64,000 nucleotides of DNA, from the NCBI RefSeq assembly GCF_004349315.1, contig NZ_SMLH01000002.1, forward strand, positions 1 to 64,000, in the 5' to 3' direction. The notes under the pieces are model-generated. The model was not told the DNA's origin and searched no databases. It was given only the letters and a program-made list of their open reading frames with translations. The stretch's first letter is position 1. Each line of letters begins with the position of its first letter. The stretch is from Flavobacterium ranwuense. Lineage in GTDB: Bacteria > Bacteroidota > Bacteroidia > Flavobacteriales > Flavobacteriaceae. The translations under genes were made by a program, and so were the position numbers. Below, in pieces: positions 1-8,265 of this stretch.

Positions 1-128
1 GGTACTACAGCGGGTTTGGGACTAAATTAAGCCCATTCTTCGGATTTGCAAAATCATCCCAAATACAAGACCATCTTTCCATTAAGCCCAATGCCCAAAT
101 CCGTTTTAGTGGCTGTTAGTAGCTGGCT
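1..128. repeat. Possible cassette-boundary sequence (attC-like, speculative)
   Basis: This non-coding stretch holds two related segments, each with ATTAAGCCCA (about 27-36 and 81-90), and two GGATTT/AAATCC words that could pair. It ends with GTTAGTAGC at 115-123. The reverse complement, GCTACTAAC, occurs at 643-651, so the 9-mer flanks the gene at 129-575 as an inverted pair. Imperfect internal symmetry next to an orphan gene resembles recombination sites of gene cassettes, but no integrase is visible and the true left end lies outside the window. Confidence 0.3.
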
Positions 129-575
129 CTATTTTATCGAAATTATTATTTTGGAATGTAATTCTTTTAATTTTTTATGCGCTTGTGGTATTTCTAAAAA
201 GACACCTAGAGCTTTACTTTCTTGTTCATTATGTGTTTTTCTAGTCATTTGAGCTCGGTCATCTATTATTATACGTCCTAATCTGTCTTTACTACTTTCT
301 TCAACAGTAACGAAAGAGTGGCAAATTGTATCTCTTAAATTTCTCAAATTAACTCCATTTATAAATTCCTCTGACAAATCAAGCTTTGGCATTTGTGAAG
401 GCATTCCTGAGTCAAGTTGGTCGTTAGTTGTATACGGAATTAATAAGTAAAGTGCAATTATTTCACGTACACCTGGAATTAAAAGAAATCTATCATTTCC
501 GTCTAAAATATTTTGGGCAATTTCTGAAAGAAAAATAGAATGTTCTCTAAAATTAGTATCTCTGTCTTTAATCAT
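129..575 (-). CDS. Orphan protein with a possible HEPN-type RX4H motif
   Basis: I do not recognise this 148-residue protein. It is soluble, without signal peptide or membrane segment. The mostly helical sequence contains LRDTICHSF around residues 80-88, giving R81-x4-H86, the spacing seen in HEPN ribonuclease-like domains (RX4-6H). The motif is short and could be chance. The gene stands alone between inverted copies of a 9-mer (115-123 and 643-651), and a hairpin upstream (660-677) is shared with another accessory gene near 12.25 kb, which suggests acquisition as a cassette. It is not co-oriented with a close neighbour: secA starts 3.8 kb away and ends 460 bases to the right. A toxin or defence role is only a guess. 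Confidence 0.6.
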   Translation of the reverse strand: MIKDRDTNFREHSIFLSEIAQNILDGNDRFLLIPGVREIIALYLLIPYTTNDQLDSGMPSQMPKLDLSEEFINGVNLRNLRDTICHSFVTVEESSKDRLGRIIIDDRAQMTRKTHNEQESKALGVFLEIPQAHKKLKELHSKIIISIK

Positions 576-642
576 TTTTATTGTTTGATAAAATTATAGA
601 ATAGTTATATGATGTTGAGTTTTTCCTATTTGCTCGGCGCTT

Positions 643-700
643 GCTACTAACTAGTATATAGGTCTGACGATATCAGACTTATCACACCAAAACGTGGAAA
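643..700. repeat. Shared upstream hairpin element, copy 1
   Basis: GCTACTAAC (643-651) is followed by AGGTCTGACGA (660-670), and GTCTGA pairs with TCAGAC across a short loop (662-677). On the minus strand this lies just upstream of the gene starting at 575. The same 11-mer with a similar flank occurs at 12251-12261, upstream of an unrelated beta-barrel gene. It is best read as a mobile or cassette-boundary repeat. Confidence 0.4.
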
Positions 701-800
701 ATAGACCTAGTAAACATCAGATTTTATTTATTTTCAAATATATAAATAAATCGCTGAAAAATCTTATAAATTGGAATTAGTAATTAATTCATCACAAAAT

Positions 801-951
801 CCCTAGCCCCGACAGTAGTGGAAAGCCTATGCAGGTTGAAAACCACTTTTTTCTGGTGGTAGCAGAGCGACCTAAGGAAGCTCCTGACAGCGGCTAGAAA
901 AAGGGTTTGAAACCAAATAGCTTGTAGCGTAGGGCGGGAATGGCTCCTGGA
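801..951 (+). ncRNA. Structured intergenic element, copy 1 (longest)
   Basis: Begins CCCTAGCCCCGA and ends GCGGGAATGGCTCCTG, the two conserved ends of a family found six times in this window. The middle is expanded: it holds a hairpin AACCAC...GGTGGT (841-860) and what looks like two versions of the 3' half, one ending AAGGAAGCTCCTG (about 860-887) and one ending GGAATGGCTCCTG (about 923-949). This layout is common in flavobacterial intergenic DNA and may be the Flavo-1 motif of Rfam; I cannot run the covariance search. It points toward the 3' end of secA. Confidence 0.5.
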
Positions 952-976
952 AAAGATCCTGAAATAAATTCAGGAT

Positions 977-1014
977 AAAAAAAATTCCCCAACTACTTTC
1001 GTAATTGGGGAATT
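977..1014 (-). terminator. secA transcription terminator
   Basis: A strong hairpin with AATTCCCCAA pairing with TTGGGGAATT (about 983-1014) lies 25 bases past the secA stop. It is followed on the minus strand by a run of T. This is a rho-independent terminator. Confidence 0.85.
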
Positions 1015-1038
1015 TAATTTTAAGGATTGAAACGGTTA

Positions 1039-4000
1039 TTAGTTAACAATAACCCATTGTCCTGAAGCGATTAAGCTTTCGGCTTTTTTGTATTTCATCT
1101 CTTGAATTTGTCCGTTAGCCACGTTTTGAATCGTTACGTTATCATTGCGATTGATTTTTGGCATATCTCTCACGATAGTTTCGGTTACTTGTCGTTGTTG
1201 CGTTTCTCCCGCTTCACGATTAGCACTTTCACTATTTGGAATTTCGTCTTTGCTTAATTTATAATCTTCTTGTTGACGAACTTCTTTCGCTTCTTGAATT
1301 TGTTGATTCTCTTGAGCCGGTAAATCACCTTTGAACAAGAATGAAATCACTTCCTTATTTACATTGTCAATCATTGCTCTAAACAAATTGAAAGCTTCCA
1401 GTTTGTAAATAAGTAATGGATCTTTTTGTTCGTGAACTGCAAGTTGAACCGATTGTTTCAACTCATCCATTTTACGTAAGTGTTTCTTCCAAGCTTCATC
1501 TACAATAGACAAAGTGATGTTTTTTTCGAAATCAGCAACAAGTTGAGCTCCCTCAGTTTCGTAGGCGCGTTTCAAATCAGTAACCACATTCAAAGATTTT
1601 ATTCCATCCGTAAAAGGAACTACAATGCGTTCAAATTGGTTGTGTTTGTCTTCGTAAACACTTTTTATGATTGGGAATGCTTCTCTGGCACTTCTCTCGG
1701 TTTTCTCTGTATAATATTCCAGCGTAGCTTTGTATATTTTACCGGTTAATTCCATTTCACTCAATTTACTGAATTCACTTTCAGTAACTGGCGATGTAAT
1801 TGAGAAATAACGAATCAATTCGAATTCAAAATTTTTGAAATTATTTGTTGCTTTGTTTTCATCAACAATCAATTCACAAGTATCGTAAAGCATGTTCGCA
1901 ATGTCTAATTTCAAACGCTCTCCAAACAAAGCATGACGACGACGTTTGTATACTACTTCACGCTGTGCATTCATTACGTCATCATATTCCAATAAACGTT
2001 TACGAACACCAAAGTTGTTTTCTTCTACTTTTTTCTGAGCACGTTCGATAGATTTAGTCATCATAGAATGCTGAATTACTTCACCTTCCTGTAATCCCAT
2101 TCTGTCCATCACTTTAGCCACTCTTTCAGAACCAAACAAACGCATCAGGTTGTCTTCAAGGGAAACGTAAAACTGTGAGCTTCCCGGATCTCCTTGACGT
2201 CCTGCACGACCACGTAACTGACGGTCAACACGACGTGAATCATGACGTTCTGTTCCTACAATTGCTAATCCACCAGCGGCTTTTACTTCGGCAGATAATT
2301 TAATATCGGTACCACGACCAGCCATGTTCGTTGCAATAGTTACCACACCAGGTTTTCCGGCTTCTTCAACAATTTGCGCTTCTTGTTTGTGCATTTTTGC
2401 ATTCAAGACATTGTGTGCAACGCCTCTCATTTTCAACATTCGGCTTAATAATTCTGAAATCTCTACCGAAGTTGTACCAATAAGAACCGGTCTTCCTGCT
2501 TTAGATAATTCAGTTACGTCTTCGATAACGGCATTGAATTTTTCACGAGTCGTTTTATAAATAAAATCCTCTTTGTCTTTTCTGGCCATTCCTCTGTTCG
2601 TAGGAATTTCTACAACGTCAAGTTTATATATTTGCCATAACTCTCCTGCTTCAGTCGAGGCTGTTCCAGTCATTCCTCCCAGTTTGTTGTACATCCTGAA
2701 ATAATTCTGTAACGTAACTGTTGCAAATGTTTGAGTTGCAGCTTCGATTTTTACATTTTCTTTTGCTTCAATCGCTTGGTGCAATCCATCAGAATAGCGA
2801 CGACCATCCATGATACGACCTGTTTGCTCATCAACAATCATGATTTTGTTATCCATGATTACATATTCTACATCTTTTTCGAATAAAGCGTAGGCTTTTA
2901 AAAGTTGTGTCAAAGTATGAATACGTTCGCTTTTTATTCCAAAATCTTGGAACAATTTTTCTTTTTCCTCTGCTTCAGTGTCTTTATCTAATTTTTTCTT
3001 TTCGATAGCGGCAATTTCAGTTCCAATGTCCGGAAGTACAAAAAAGTCAGAGTCCGTATCTCCAGAAAGGTATTTAATTCCGTTGTCAGACAATTCTACC
3101 TGATTGTTTTTTTCTTCAATAACAAAATACAATGCCTCATCAATCTTGTGCATTTCTCTTTTGTTATCCTGCATGTATTGATTTTCGGTTTTTTGAAGCA
3201 ATTGTTTGATTCCTTCTTCGCTCAAAAATTTAATCAATGCTTTGTTTTTTGGTAACGCTCTGTAAGCTCTTAATAATTGGAATCCACCTTCTTTAGTATT
3301 TCCTTCTTTAATTAATTTTTTTGCTTCAGATAAAAAACCGTTAGCCAATTGTCTTTGTAAACTAACTAAGTTTTCAATTTTTGGTTTCATTTCCATGAAT
3401 TCATGACGATCTCCTTGCGGAACCGGACCTGAAATAATCAGTGGTGTTCTGGCATCATCAATCAAAACAGAATCGACCTCATCGACAATGGCGTAATTGT
3501 GTTTTCGTTGCACTAAATCTTCTGGCGAATGCGCCATATTATCTCTTAAGTAGTCAAAACCAAATTCATTATTGGTTCCGTAAGTGATATCAGCATCGTA
3601 GGCTTTTTTTCTTCCTTCTGAACTTGGTTGGTAATTGTCAATACATTCAACAGTCATACCATGAAATTCGAATAATGGCGCTTTCCAAGTACTATCTCTT
3701 TTTGCCAAATAATCATTCACAGTTACTAAGTGCACACCGTTTCCAGTCAATGCATTTAAATAAAGCGGTAAGGTTGCCACCAATGTTTTTCCTTCACCTG
3801 TTTGCATTTCGGCAATTTTACCTTCATGCAAAACCATTCCACCAATTAATTGTACGTCATAGTGAATCATGTCCCAAGTAATTTCTTTACCTGCAGCATT
3901 CCAAGAATTTGCCCAAATTGAATTGTCACCATCTAAGGTAATGTAGCTTTTAGTAGCTGAAAGTTCACGGTCTTTTGCAGTTGCGGTTACAACTACTGCT

Positions 4001-4380
4001 GTGTTGTCTTTAAAACGTCTTGCAGTCTCTTTAACAACGGCAAAGGCTTCCGGAAGAATTTCCATCAACGTTTTCTCCGAAATATCGTAAGCTTCTTTTT
4101 CTAATGCGTCAATAGCGATATAAATATCTTCTCTTTTATCAATGTCTTCAATGCTTTCCACTTCTAGTTTCAGCGCAGCAATTTTAGCATCTTTTTCAGC
4201 GCGTGCCTGTTTGATTCTATCCTTAAAAAAAGCAGTGCGTCCTCTAAGATCGTCATTAGATAATGCCATCAGAGGAGTTTCAAAAGTTTTAATTTTGTTA
4301 AGATACGGCTGTAAAGCTTTCACATCTTTTTGGGATTTATCCCCAACAAAGACTTTAATAATACTATTTATAAAACTCAT
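1039..4380 (-). CDS. secA: Preprotein translocase ATPase SecA
   Basis: SecA is the motor ATPase that pushes unfolded preproteins through SecYEG at the inner membrane. The protein is 1113 residues, much longer than the 901 of E. coli but usual for Flavobacteriaceae. Visible features are Walker A GEGKT at about 195-199, a DEVDSVLIDDAR Walker B region near 300, the GMTGTA motif and the GRAGRQGDPG motif of the second helicase domain. The preprotein cross-linking region (about 320-500) is enlarged and charged. The C-terminus ends SGQWVIVN and lacks the cysteine-rich zinc motif that binds SecB in proteobacteria. The gene appears monocistronic, with its own terminator and, upstream, the terminator of the DUF2795 gene. 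Confidence 0.98.
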   Translation of the reverse strand: MSFINSIIKVFVGDKSQKDVKALQPYLNKIKTFETPLMALSNDDLRGRTAFFKDRIKQARAEKDAKIAALKLEVESIEDIDKREDIYIAIDALEKEAYDISEKTLMEILPEAFAVVKETARRFKDNTAVVVTATAKDRELSATKSYITLDGDNSIWANSWNAAGKEITWDMIHYDVQLIGGMVLHEGKIAEMQTGEGKTLVATLPLYLNALTGNGVHLVTVNDYLAKRDSTWKAPLFEFHGMTVECIDNYQPSSEGRKKAYDADITYGTNNEFGFDYLRDNMAHSPEDLVQRKHNYAIVDEVDSVLIDDARTPLIISGPVPQGDRHEFMEMKPKIENLVSLQRQLANGFLSEAKKLIKEGNTKEGGFQLLRAYRALPKNKALIKFLSEEGIKQLLQKTENQYMQDNKREMHKIDEALYFVIEEKNNQVELSDNGIKYLSGDTDSDFFVLPDIGTEIAAIEKKKLDKDTEAEEKEKLFQDFGIKSERIHTLTQLLKAYALFEKDVEYVIMDNKIMIVDEQTGRIMDGRRYSDGLHQAIEAKENVKIEAATQTFATVTLQNYFRMYNKLGGMTGTASTEAGELWQIYKLDVVEIPTNRGMARKDKEDFIYKTTREKFNAVIEDVTELSKAGRPVLIGTTSVEISELLSRMLKMRGVAHNVLNAKMHKQEAQIVEEAGKPGVVTIATNMAGRGTDIKLSAEVKAAGGLAIVGTERHDSRRVDRQLRGRAGRQGDPGSSQFYVSLEDNLMRLFGSERVAKVMDRMGLQEGEVIQHSMMTKSIERAQKKVEENNFGVRKRLLEYDDVMNAQREVVYKRRRHALFGERLKLDIANMLYDTCELIVDENKATNNFKNFEFELIRYFSITSPVTESEFSKLSEMELTGKIYKATLEYYTEKTERSAREAFPIIKSVYEDKHNQFERIVVPFTDGIKSLNVVTDLKRAYETEGAQLVADFEKNITLSIVDEAWKKHLRKMDELKQSVQLAVHEQKDPLLIYKLEAFNLFRAMIDNVNKEVISFLFKGDLPAQENQQIQEAKEVRQQEDYKLSKDEIPNSESANREAGETQQRQVTETIVRDMPKINRNDNVTIQNVANGQIQEMKYKKAESLIASGQWVIVN

Positions 4381-4422
4381 AATATGTTTTTATTTCTGGT
4401 TGTGTAATTCTGTAAATTTAAA

Positions 4423-4452
4423 CAAAAAAAAAGCCTCTTTTGAGACTTTTTC
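4423..4452 (-). terminator. Terminator of the DUF2795 gene
   Basis: On the minus strand, AGTCTC and GAGGCT pair across AAAA (with one G-U) and are followed by nine T. It sits 13 bases past the stop of the gene at 4465-4686, separating it from secA. Confidence 0.8.
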
Positions 4453-4464
4453 TTGGTTTACTTT

Positions 4465-4686
4465 TTAATATTCATCCTCATTCCAAAGATAATCTTCGTC
4501 CGTAGGATAATCTGGCCAAATTTCTTCCATTGATTCATATATCTCGCCTTCATCCTCTATAGATTGAAGGTTTTCTACTACTTCTAATGGAGCTCCTGCT
4601 CTAATAGCGTAGTCAATAAGTTCGTCTTTGTTAGCAGGCCACGGTGCATCGCTTAAATAAGATGCTAATTCTAATGTCCAATACAT
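4465..4686 (-). CDS. DUF2795 family small acidic protein
   Basis: A 73-residue protein starting MYWTLELASYL and ending in a strongly acidic tail (DYPTDEDYLWNEDEY). The pattern of LxxYLxDAPWPANKDELIDYA followed by a short helix matches the DUF2795 family, which is very common in Bacteroidota and has no known function that I can name. There is no signal peptide or membrane segment. It lies upstream of secA on the same strand, but a good terminator separates them, so co-transcription is not required. Confidence 0.85.
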   Translation of the reverse strand: MYWTLELASYLSDAPWPANKDELIDYAIRAGAPLEVVENLQSIEDEGEIYESMEEIWPDYPTDEDYLWNEDEY

Positions 4687-4779
4687 GTGTTGTCGATTTA
4701 GTTTTGTGCAAAAATAAATTTTTTACTGAAAAAGACAAGTAAAAAATCATTTATTTTTAGTTAAAGTTAAGAACGTTTT

Positions 4780-4816
4780 ATTTAGTGTTCAGTGTTCGGT
4801 ATTTAGTGTTCAGCTT
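4780..4816. repeat. Degenerate GTGTTCAG simple repeat
   Basis: Three degenerate copies of AGTGTTCAGTGTTCGGT-like words lie in the gap between the DUF2795 and adenosyltransferase genes. Similar words recur at 12430-12470 and 18700-18760, always between genes. They have no coding potential and appear to be lineage-specific filler repeat. Confidence 0.6.
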
Positions 4817-4848
4817 TTCACTGCAAACTTACAACTGTAAACTGCCAA

Positions 4849-5418
4849 CTATTTCCTTGGAATCCATTGAACTTCGGCAGCGTTCAAATCATGAGACAAC
4901 TTCCGTGCCAACACAAAAAGGTAGTCAGAAAGTCGGTTTAAGTACTTGATTGCGATTTCAACAACGGGTTCATTGTGGCTTAAATGGACGGCTAAGCGCT
5001 CTGCTCTGCGACAAACACAACGTGCAATATGACAATATGACACAGTGGTATGTCCGCCAGGAAGCACAAAATGAGTCATTGGCGGCAATGCTTCTTCCAT
5101 GGCATCAATTTCATTTTCCAATAATTCAATATCAGATTCGATAATTCCCAGATTTTTCAAACGAAGTTCTCCGTTTTTCATCACTTCTTTTTCAGGTGGC
5201 GTTGCTAATATAGCGCCAACAGTAAATAGGCGATCTTGAATTTCTATAAGGATTTCTTTGTAATGTGCATTCATTTCCTGATCCCGAATCAGACCAATAT
5301 AAGAGTTCAATTCGTCAACGGTTCCATAGCTTTCTATTCGGGCATGGTCTTTTGGGACTCTGGTTCCGCCAAAAAGTGCTGTTGTTCCTTTATCTCCAGT
5401 CTTTGTATATACTTTCAT
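4849..5418 (-). CDS. pduO: Cob(I)alamin adenosyltransferase, PduO type
   Basis: Transfers the 5'-deoxyadenosyl group of ATP to cob(I)alamin to make adenosylcobalamin. The 189-residue protein has the PduO signatures: TKTGDKGTT at residues 5-13, the ATP-binding YGTVDELNS near 31-39, CRRAERLAV in the third quarter and LNRLSDYLFVLAR near the C-terminus. The start is set by MKVYTKTGDKG, the usual N-terminus of the family. It lies 30 bases downstream of the ATP-grasp gene on the same strand, so the two are probably one transcript. A B12-binding radical SAM protein (31830-34028) is a possible consumer of cobalamin in this window, though such enzymes generally use methylcobalamin rather than the adenosyl form. 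Confidence 0.93.
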   Translation of the reverse strand: MKVYTKTGDKGTTALFGGTRVPKDHARIESYGTVDELNSYIGLIRDQEMNAHYKEILIEIQDRLFTVGAILATPPEKEVMKNGELRLKNLGIIESDIELLENEIDAMEEALPPMTHFVLPGGHTTVSYCHIARCVCRRAERLAVHLSHNEPVVEIAIKYLNRLSDYLFVLARKLSHDLNAAEVQWIPRK

Positions 5419-5448
5419 CTACCGTTTATTTGATTAAAAAAAACAAAT

Positions 5449-6306
5449 TTAGCGTATTAATTCCACTATTGCTGCAACAAATCGTTCCAGCGAATTTTCA
5501 CTGAGATTGAAATATAAATCAGGTTCAATGCATTCAATTTCCATTAAATAGAGTTCGTTCTCAATAAGGATTCCGTCTACTCGCGCATACAGTAAATTCT
5601 CTGGAAATGTATTGACAATTTTTTGCGCTTTTTCAATTAGTTCCTGACTGGGTTGAACCAAATTGTATTTTCCTCCAAAAAGGGATTGTACTCTAAAATC
5701 GCCATCCACGGGTTTTTTATTTACCGCATGTGAGAATTTTTTATTGAAAAAGATAAAAGAGGTTTCGCCCAATGTTTGAATTTCGGGCATGAATTCCTGT
5801 AAAAGCAACTCTTTCTCCGCTGCAATACCTTTATATTTTGTGCTTATTTCCTGAATTTCGGATACTTCAAAAACTTCGGTGAGATAGGAACCAGCAGAAA
5901 ATGCCGGTTTTATAACCGCTTTTTTCCAATGTGTAGGTATCAATTCAGCAAGATTAAGATGATCTGTTTTATCAATGAAAACGGTTGGCAAAATGGTGAT
6001 TCCTTGCTGTTCCATTTCACGCAAGTAAAACTTATGGATGTTTTGCTTGATTACTTCAATGGGATTTAGTGTTTTGATTCCCAGTTTTTCTATTTGGTCG
6101 AGCCAAATTTTAAACTCGGTTTCTTTCTCGAAATAATCCCAAGTATTGCGAAAGATCAGATAATCAAAATCAATCCAATTGATGCTTTTGTCGCTCCAAA
6201 TAGCGGCGCGGGCTTCTATAGTATGTTTGGCTAATGCCGGAATTATTTTTTGATCTTCGGGATTTAAATCTGGAAGTTTTTCGCAGGTTAGGATGGCGAT
6301 TTTCAT
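5449..6306 (-). CDS. ATP-grasp domain protein of unknown substrate
   Basis: A 285-residue ATP-grasp ligase resembling the RimK / prokaryotic glutathione synthetase group. Features seen: an N-terminal Rossmann-like part (MKIAILTCEKLPD, then DYLIFRNTWDY near 48-58), the ATP-binding lysine in AVIKPAFSAGS near 150, QEFMPEI near 190, and the metal-ligand region ARVDGILIENELYLMEIE around 242-259. Such enzymes join a carboxylate to an amine or thiol through an acyl phosphate; the substrate cannot be told from sequence. It lies between the ABC ATPase and the adenosyltransferase, all on the minus strand, with a structured element (6357-6452) separating it from the ABC gene. Confidence 0.8.
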   Translation of the reverse strand: MKIAILTCEKLPDLNPEDQKIIPALAKHTIEARAAIWSDKSINWIDFDYLIFRNTWDYFEKETEFKIWLDQIEKLGIKTLNPIEVIKQNIHKFYLREMEQQGITILPTVFIDKTDHLNLAELIPTHWKKAVIKPAFSAGSYLTEVFEVSEIQEISTKYKGIAAEKELLLQEFMPEIQTLGETSFIFFNKKFSHAVNKKPVDGDFRVQSLFGGKYNLVQPSQELIEKAQKIVNTFPENLLYARVDGILIENELYLMEIECIEPDLYFNLSENSLERFVAAIVELIR

Positions 6307-6356
6307 TTTTTGATAGGTATTATTTGGAATTTTAAACGCAATTGTAATTTGGATTT

Positions 6357-6452
6357 CCTAGCCCGGATAAAAGCGGTATCCTCTTTCTTGTGATTCAGAC
6401 GAAGGAAGAATGGCAAGAAAGAGATACAAGCGGATAGCCGGAAAAAGCTACT
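6357..6452 (+). ncRNA. Structured intergenic element, copy 2
   Basis: Starts CCTAGCCCGGATAAAAGCGG and ends GCGGATAGCCGGAAAAAGCT, matching both conserved ends of the six-copy family. The middle forms a long stem, CTTTCTTG pairing with CAAGAAAG. It lies in the gap between two minus-strand genes but is itself in plus orientation. Confidence 0.5.
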
Positions 6453-6459
6453 GAAAAAA

Positions 6460-7146
6460 CTATTTGGTAGTGTCGCTTTCGATAAGTCCGTCACGCAAAC
6501 GAATGATTCGGTGTGCATAAGCGGCGATTTCTTCCTCGTGCGTTACCAGAATTACCGTGTTTCCATTATTATGAATGTCTCCAAAAAGTTTCATGATTTC
6601 TAATGACGTTTTACTGTCCAGATTTCCGGTAGGCTCATCGGCAAGAATGATGGACGGTTTGTTGACCAAAGCACGGGCAATTGCCACACGCTGGCGTTGT
6701 CCTCCCGAAAGTTGGTTGGGTTGGTGGTCCATTCTGTCGGCAAGATTTACTTGTTCCAATACTTCGGTAGCTCGTGCTTTTCTTTCCGATTTTGAAAACC
6801 CGGCATAAATCATGGGTAAAGCCACGTTATCTAATGCCGTTGTTCTGGGTAAAAGGTTGAAAGTCTGGAAAACAAATCCTATTTCTTTATTCCGAATTTC
6901 GGCTAATTCATCATCTTTCATCTGGCTGACATCTTTTCCGTTCAGAATGTAACTCCCGGAAGTTGGTGTGTCTAAACACCCCAATAAATTCATTAAAGTT
7001 GATTTTCCAGATCCTGAAGGGCCCATTAATGCTACATATTCCCCTTTATTTATTTCTAAATCAATGCCTTTAAGAACATAAACGATTTCATTTCCAAGTA
7101 CAAAATCTCGTTTGATATTGGTTATTTTGATTAGCGGGTTTGCCAT
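6460..7146 (-). CDS. ABC transporter ATP-binding protein, MacB/LolD type
   Basis: A 228-residue stand-alone ABC ATPase. Walker [10 protein letters not shown] is at residues 42-50, the signature [15 protein letters not shown] near 146, Walker [13 protein letters not shown] near 165 and the switch histidine in VTHEEE near 203. The residues around [25 protein letters not shown] are typical of the MacB/LolD/FtsE subgroup, which powers lipoprotein release or mechanotransmission rather than classical import. No permease gene is next to it, so its partner must be elsewhere in the genome. Start chosen at MANPLIKI, the only well-placed ATG. Confidence 0.93.
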   Translation of the reverse strand: MANPLIKITNIKRDFVLGNEIVYVLKGIDLEINKGEYVALMGPSGSGKSTLMNLLGCLDTPTSGSYILNGKDVSQMKDDELAEIRNKEIGFVFQTFNLLPRTTALDNVALPMIYAGFSKSERKARATEVLEQVNLADRMDHQPNQLSGGQRQRVAIARALVNKPSIILADEPTGNLDSKTSLEIMKLFGDIHNNGNTVILVTHEEEIAAYAHRIIRLRDGLIESDTTK

Positions 7147-7529
7147 TAGAGTATATGATTTTTGACCTTCGACTGCGCGTAGGGTGCTATTAAATTAGAT
7201 TTTAAAAGTACAAAAGACTTTTGAATTATTAATAAGTAGTTGTTTTTTAAAATTTGTTACATTTTGAGCTTCAATTTTATATAGGAACTAACTTTTTCAA
7301 AATCAAATAATTGCAATTTTCACCTATTTCTTTTAAAATGCAATTTTTAATACATAAAATCACCCCGTAATTATTTATAGTATTTCAGGGTTAATTTATA
7401 TAATTTACACTTTATTTATTTTTATTTCATAATTACATGTATTATTTATAAAATTTTTGGATTATAATTATGAATTGAATAATGTTTCTTAAATTTACAT
7501 AAATAATATTTAATCAAAATCAAGAAATT
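7147..7529. other. AT-rich intergenic region between divergent genes
   Basis: This 383-base gap separates the divergent ABC ATPase and lipoprotein genes and must hold both promoters. It is extremely AT-rich, with long A/T runs. I see no clear TAnnTTTG box in a good position, no ORF and no stable hairpin. Confidence 0.5.
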
Positions 7530-8207
7530 ATGGAAAGTAAAAAGTTATTGTTAGGTGTAGCGGTAATCGCTTTGGGATTTACCTCTTGTAAAGATGAAAA
7601 AGCGGAACAAGCAGAGAAATCAGTTGATAGCTATGTTATGTACGTAGATTCAGTTGGTAACGTTGCCGCAGAAGACGCTAGAGGGAATTGGCAAGGAATT
7701 GAAGCTACTTATGAATTGAAAAGCGGAGAAGCGGAAGCAGCTATTGCAAACATGAAAGATAATGCAGCAGCGCAAGAGCGTCTTGATGCAAGTAGAGCCA
7801 AATATGAAGCTTTAAAAGCTAAATATGAAGCTGAAAAAGTAGCTGAGCAACCAACTACTGATGTAACAATAAGCTCAAAACAACAATTAAGAAATGCTTT
7901 ATTTGGTCAAGGAAAAATTGGGGATGATATGAATTTTAGCTGGGTAAACAAAGACAATATACATAGCGTTTACCAACAATTCATTCATACTGCCGAAAAT
8001 AATAAAGACAGTTATACACGTGAAGACTGGGATGAAATTAAATTGATGTATGAAGCGCTTGACAGCAGAAAAAACACTGTTGAAAAAGAAGGACTTTCGT
8101 CTGAAGATAACAGAAAAATTGCTGCTTTAAAATTCAAATTTGCTCCAATGTTGAAAGTGAATAGAATGGGAGCAAAATCAGGAGAAATGAAAAGAGCTAA
8201 AGAATAA
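7530..8207 (+). CDS. Putative surface-exposed lipoprotein, unknown function
   Basis: A 225-residue protein not assigned to a named family. The N-terminus MESKKLLLGVAVIALGFTSC is a lipoprotein signal with cysteine 20 as the lipidated residue. It is followed by KDEKAEQ; a basic residue then two acidic residues after the cysteine resembles the lipoprotein export signal known in Flavobacteriia, so surface exposure is likely. Residues 70-110 are Ala/Glu/Lys-rich helix with repeated KYEALKAKYEAEK, probably coiled coil. The second half (TISSKQQLRNALFGQGKIGDDM to the end) looks like a separate helical domain. It is monocistronic, with a strong terminator 23 bases downstream. Confidence 0.85.
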   Translation: MESKKLLLGVAVIALGFTSCKDEKAEQAEKSVDSYVMYVDSVGNVAAEDARGNWQGIEATYELKSGEAEAAIANMKDNAAAQERLDASRAKYEALKAKYEAEKVAEQPTTDVTISSKQQLRNALFGQGKIGDDMNFSWVNKDNIHSVYQQFIHTAENNKDSYTREDWDEIKLMYEALDSRKNTVEKEGLSSEDNRKIAALKFKFAPMLKVNRMGAKSGEMKRAKE

Positions 8208-8230
8208 GGAATAATTAATTCAAAGTGAGA

Positions 8231-8263
8231 AATGACAGTCAGCAATGGCTGTCATTTTTTTTG
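8231..8263 (+). terminator. Terminator between convergent genes
   Basis: AATGACAG pairs with CTGTCATT around a short loop and is followed by seven T on the plus strand. It ends the lipoprotein transcript, and the stem could also serve the convergent methyltransferase gene, which stops three bases further on. Confidence 0.85.
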
Positions 8264-8265
8264 CG

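Noticed and set aside
46..252. Plus-strand frame at the left edge
   Set aside because: It is antisense to the orphan gene and runs through the boundary repeat; no supporting motif.
6303..6518. Small minus-strand frame between the ATP-grasp and ABC genes
   Set aside because: It overlaps the ABC gene end and structured element copy 2 and has no coding character.
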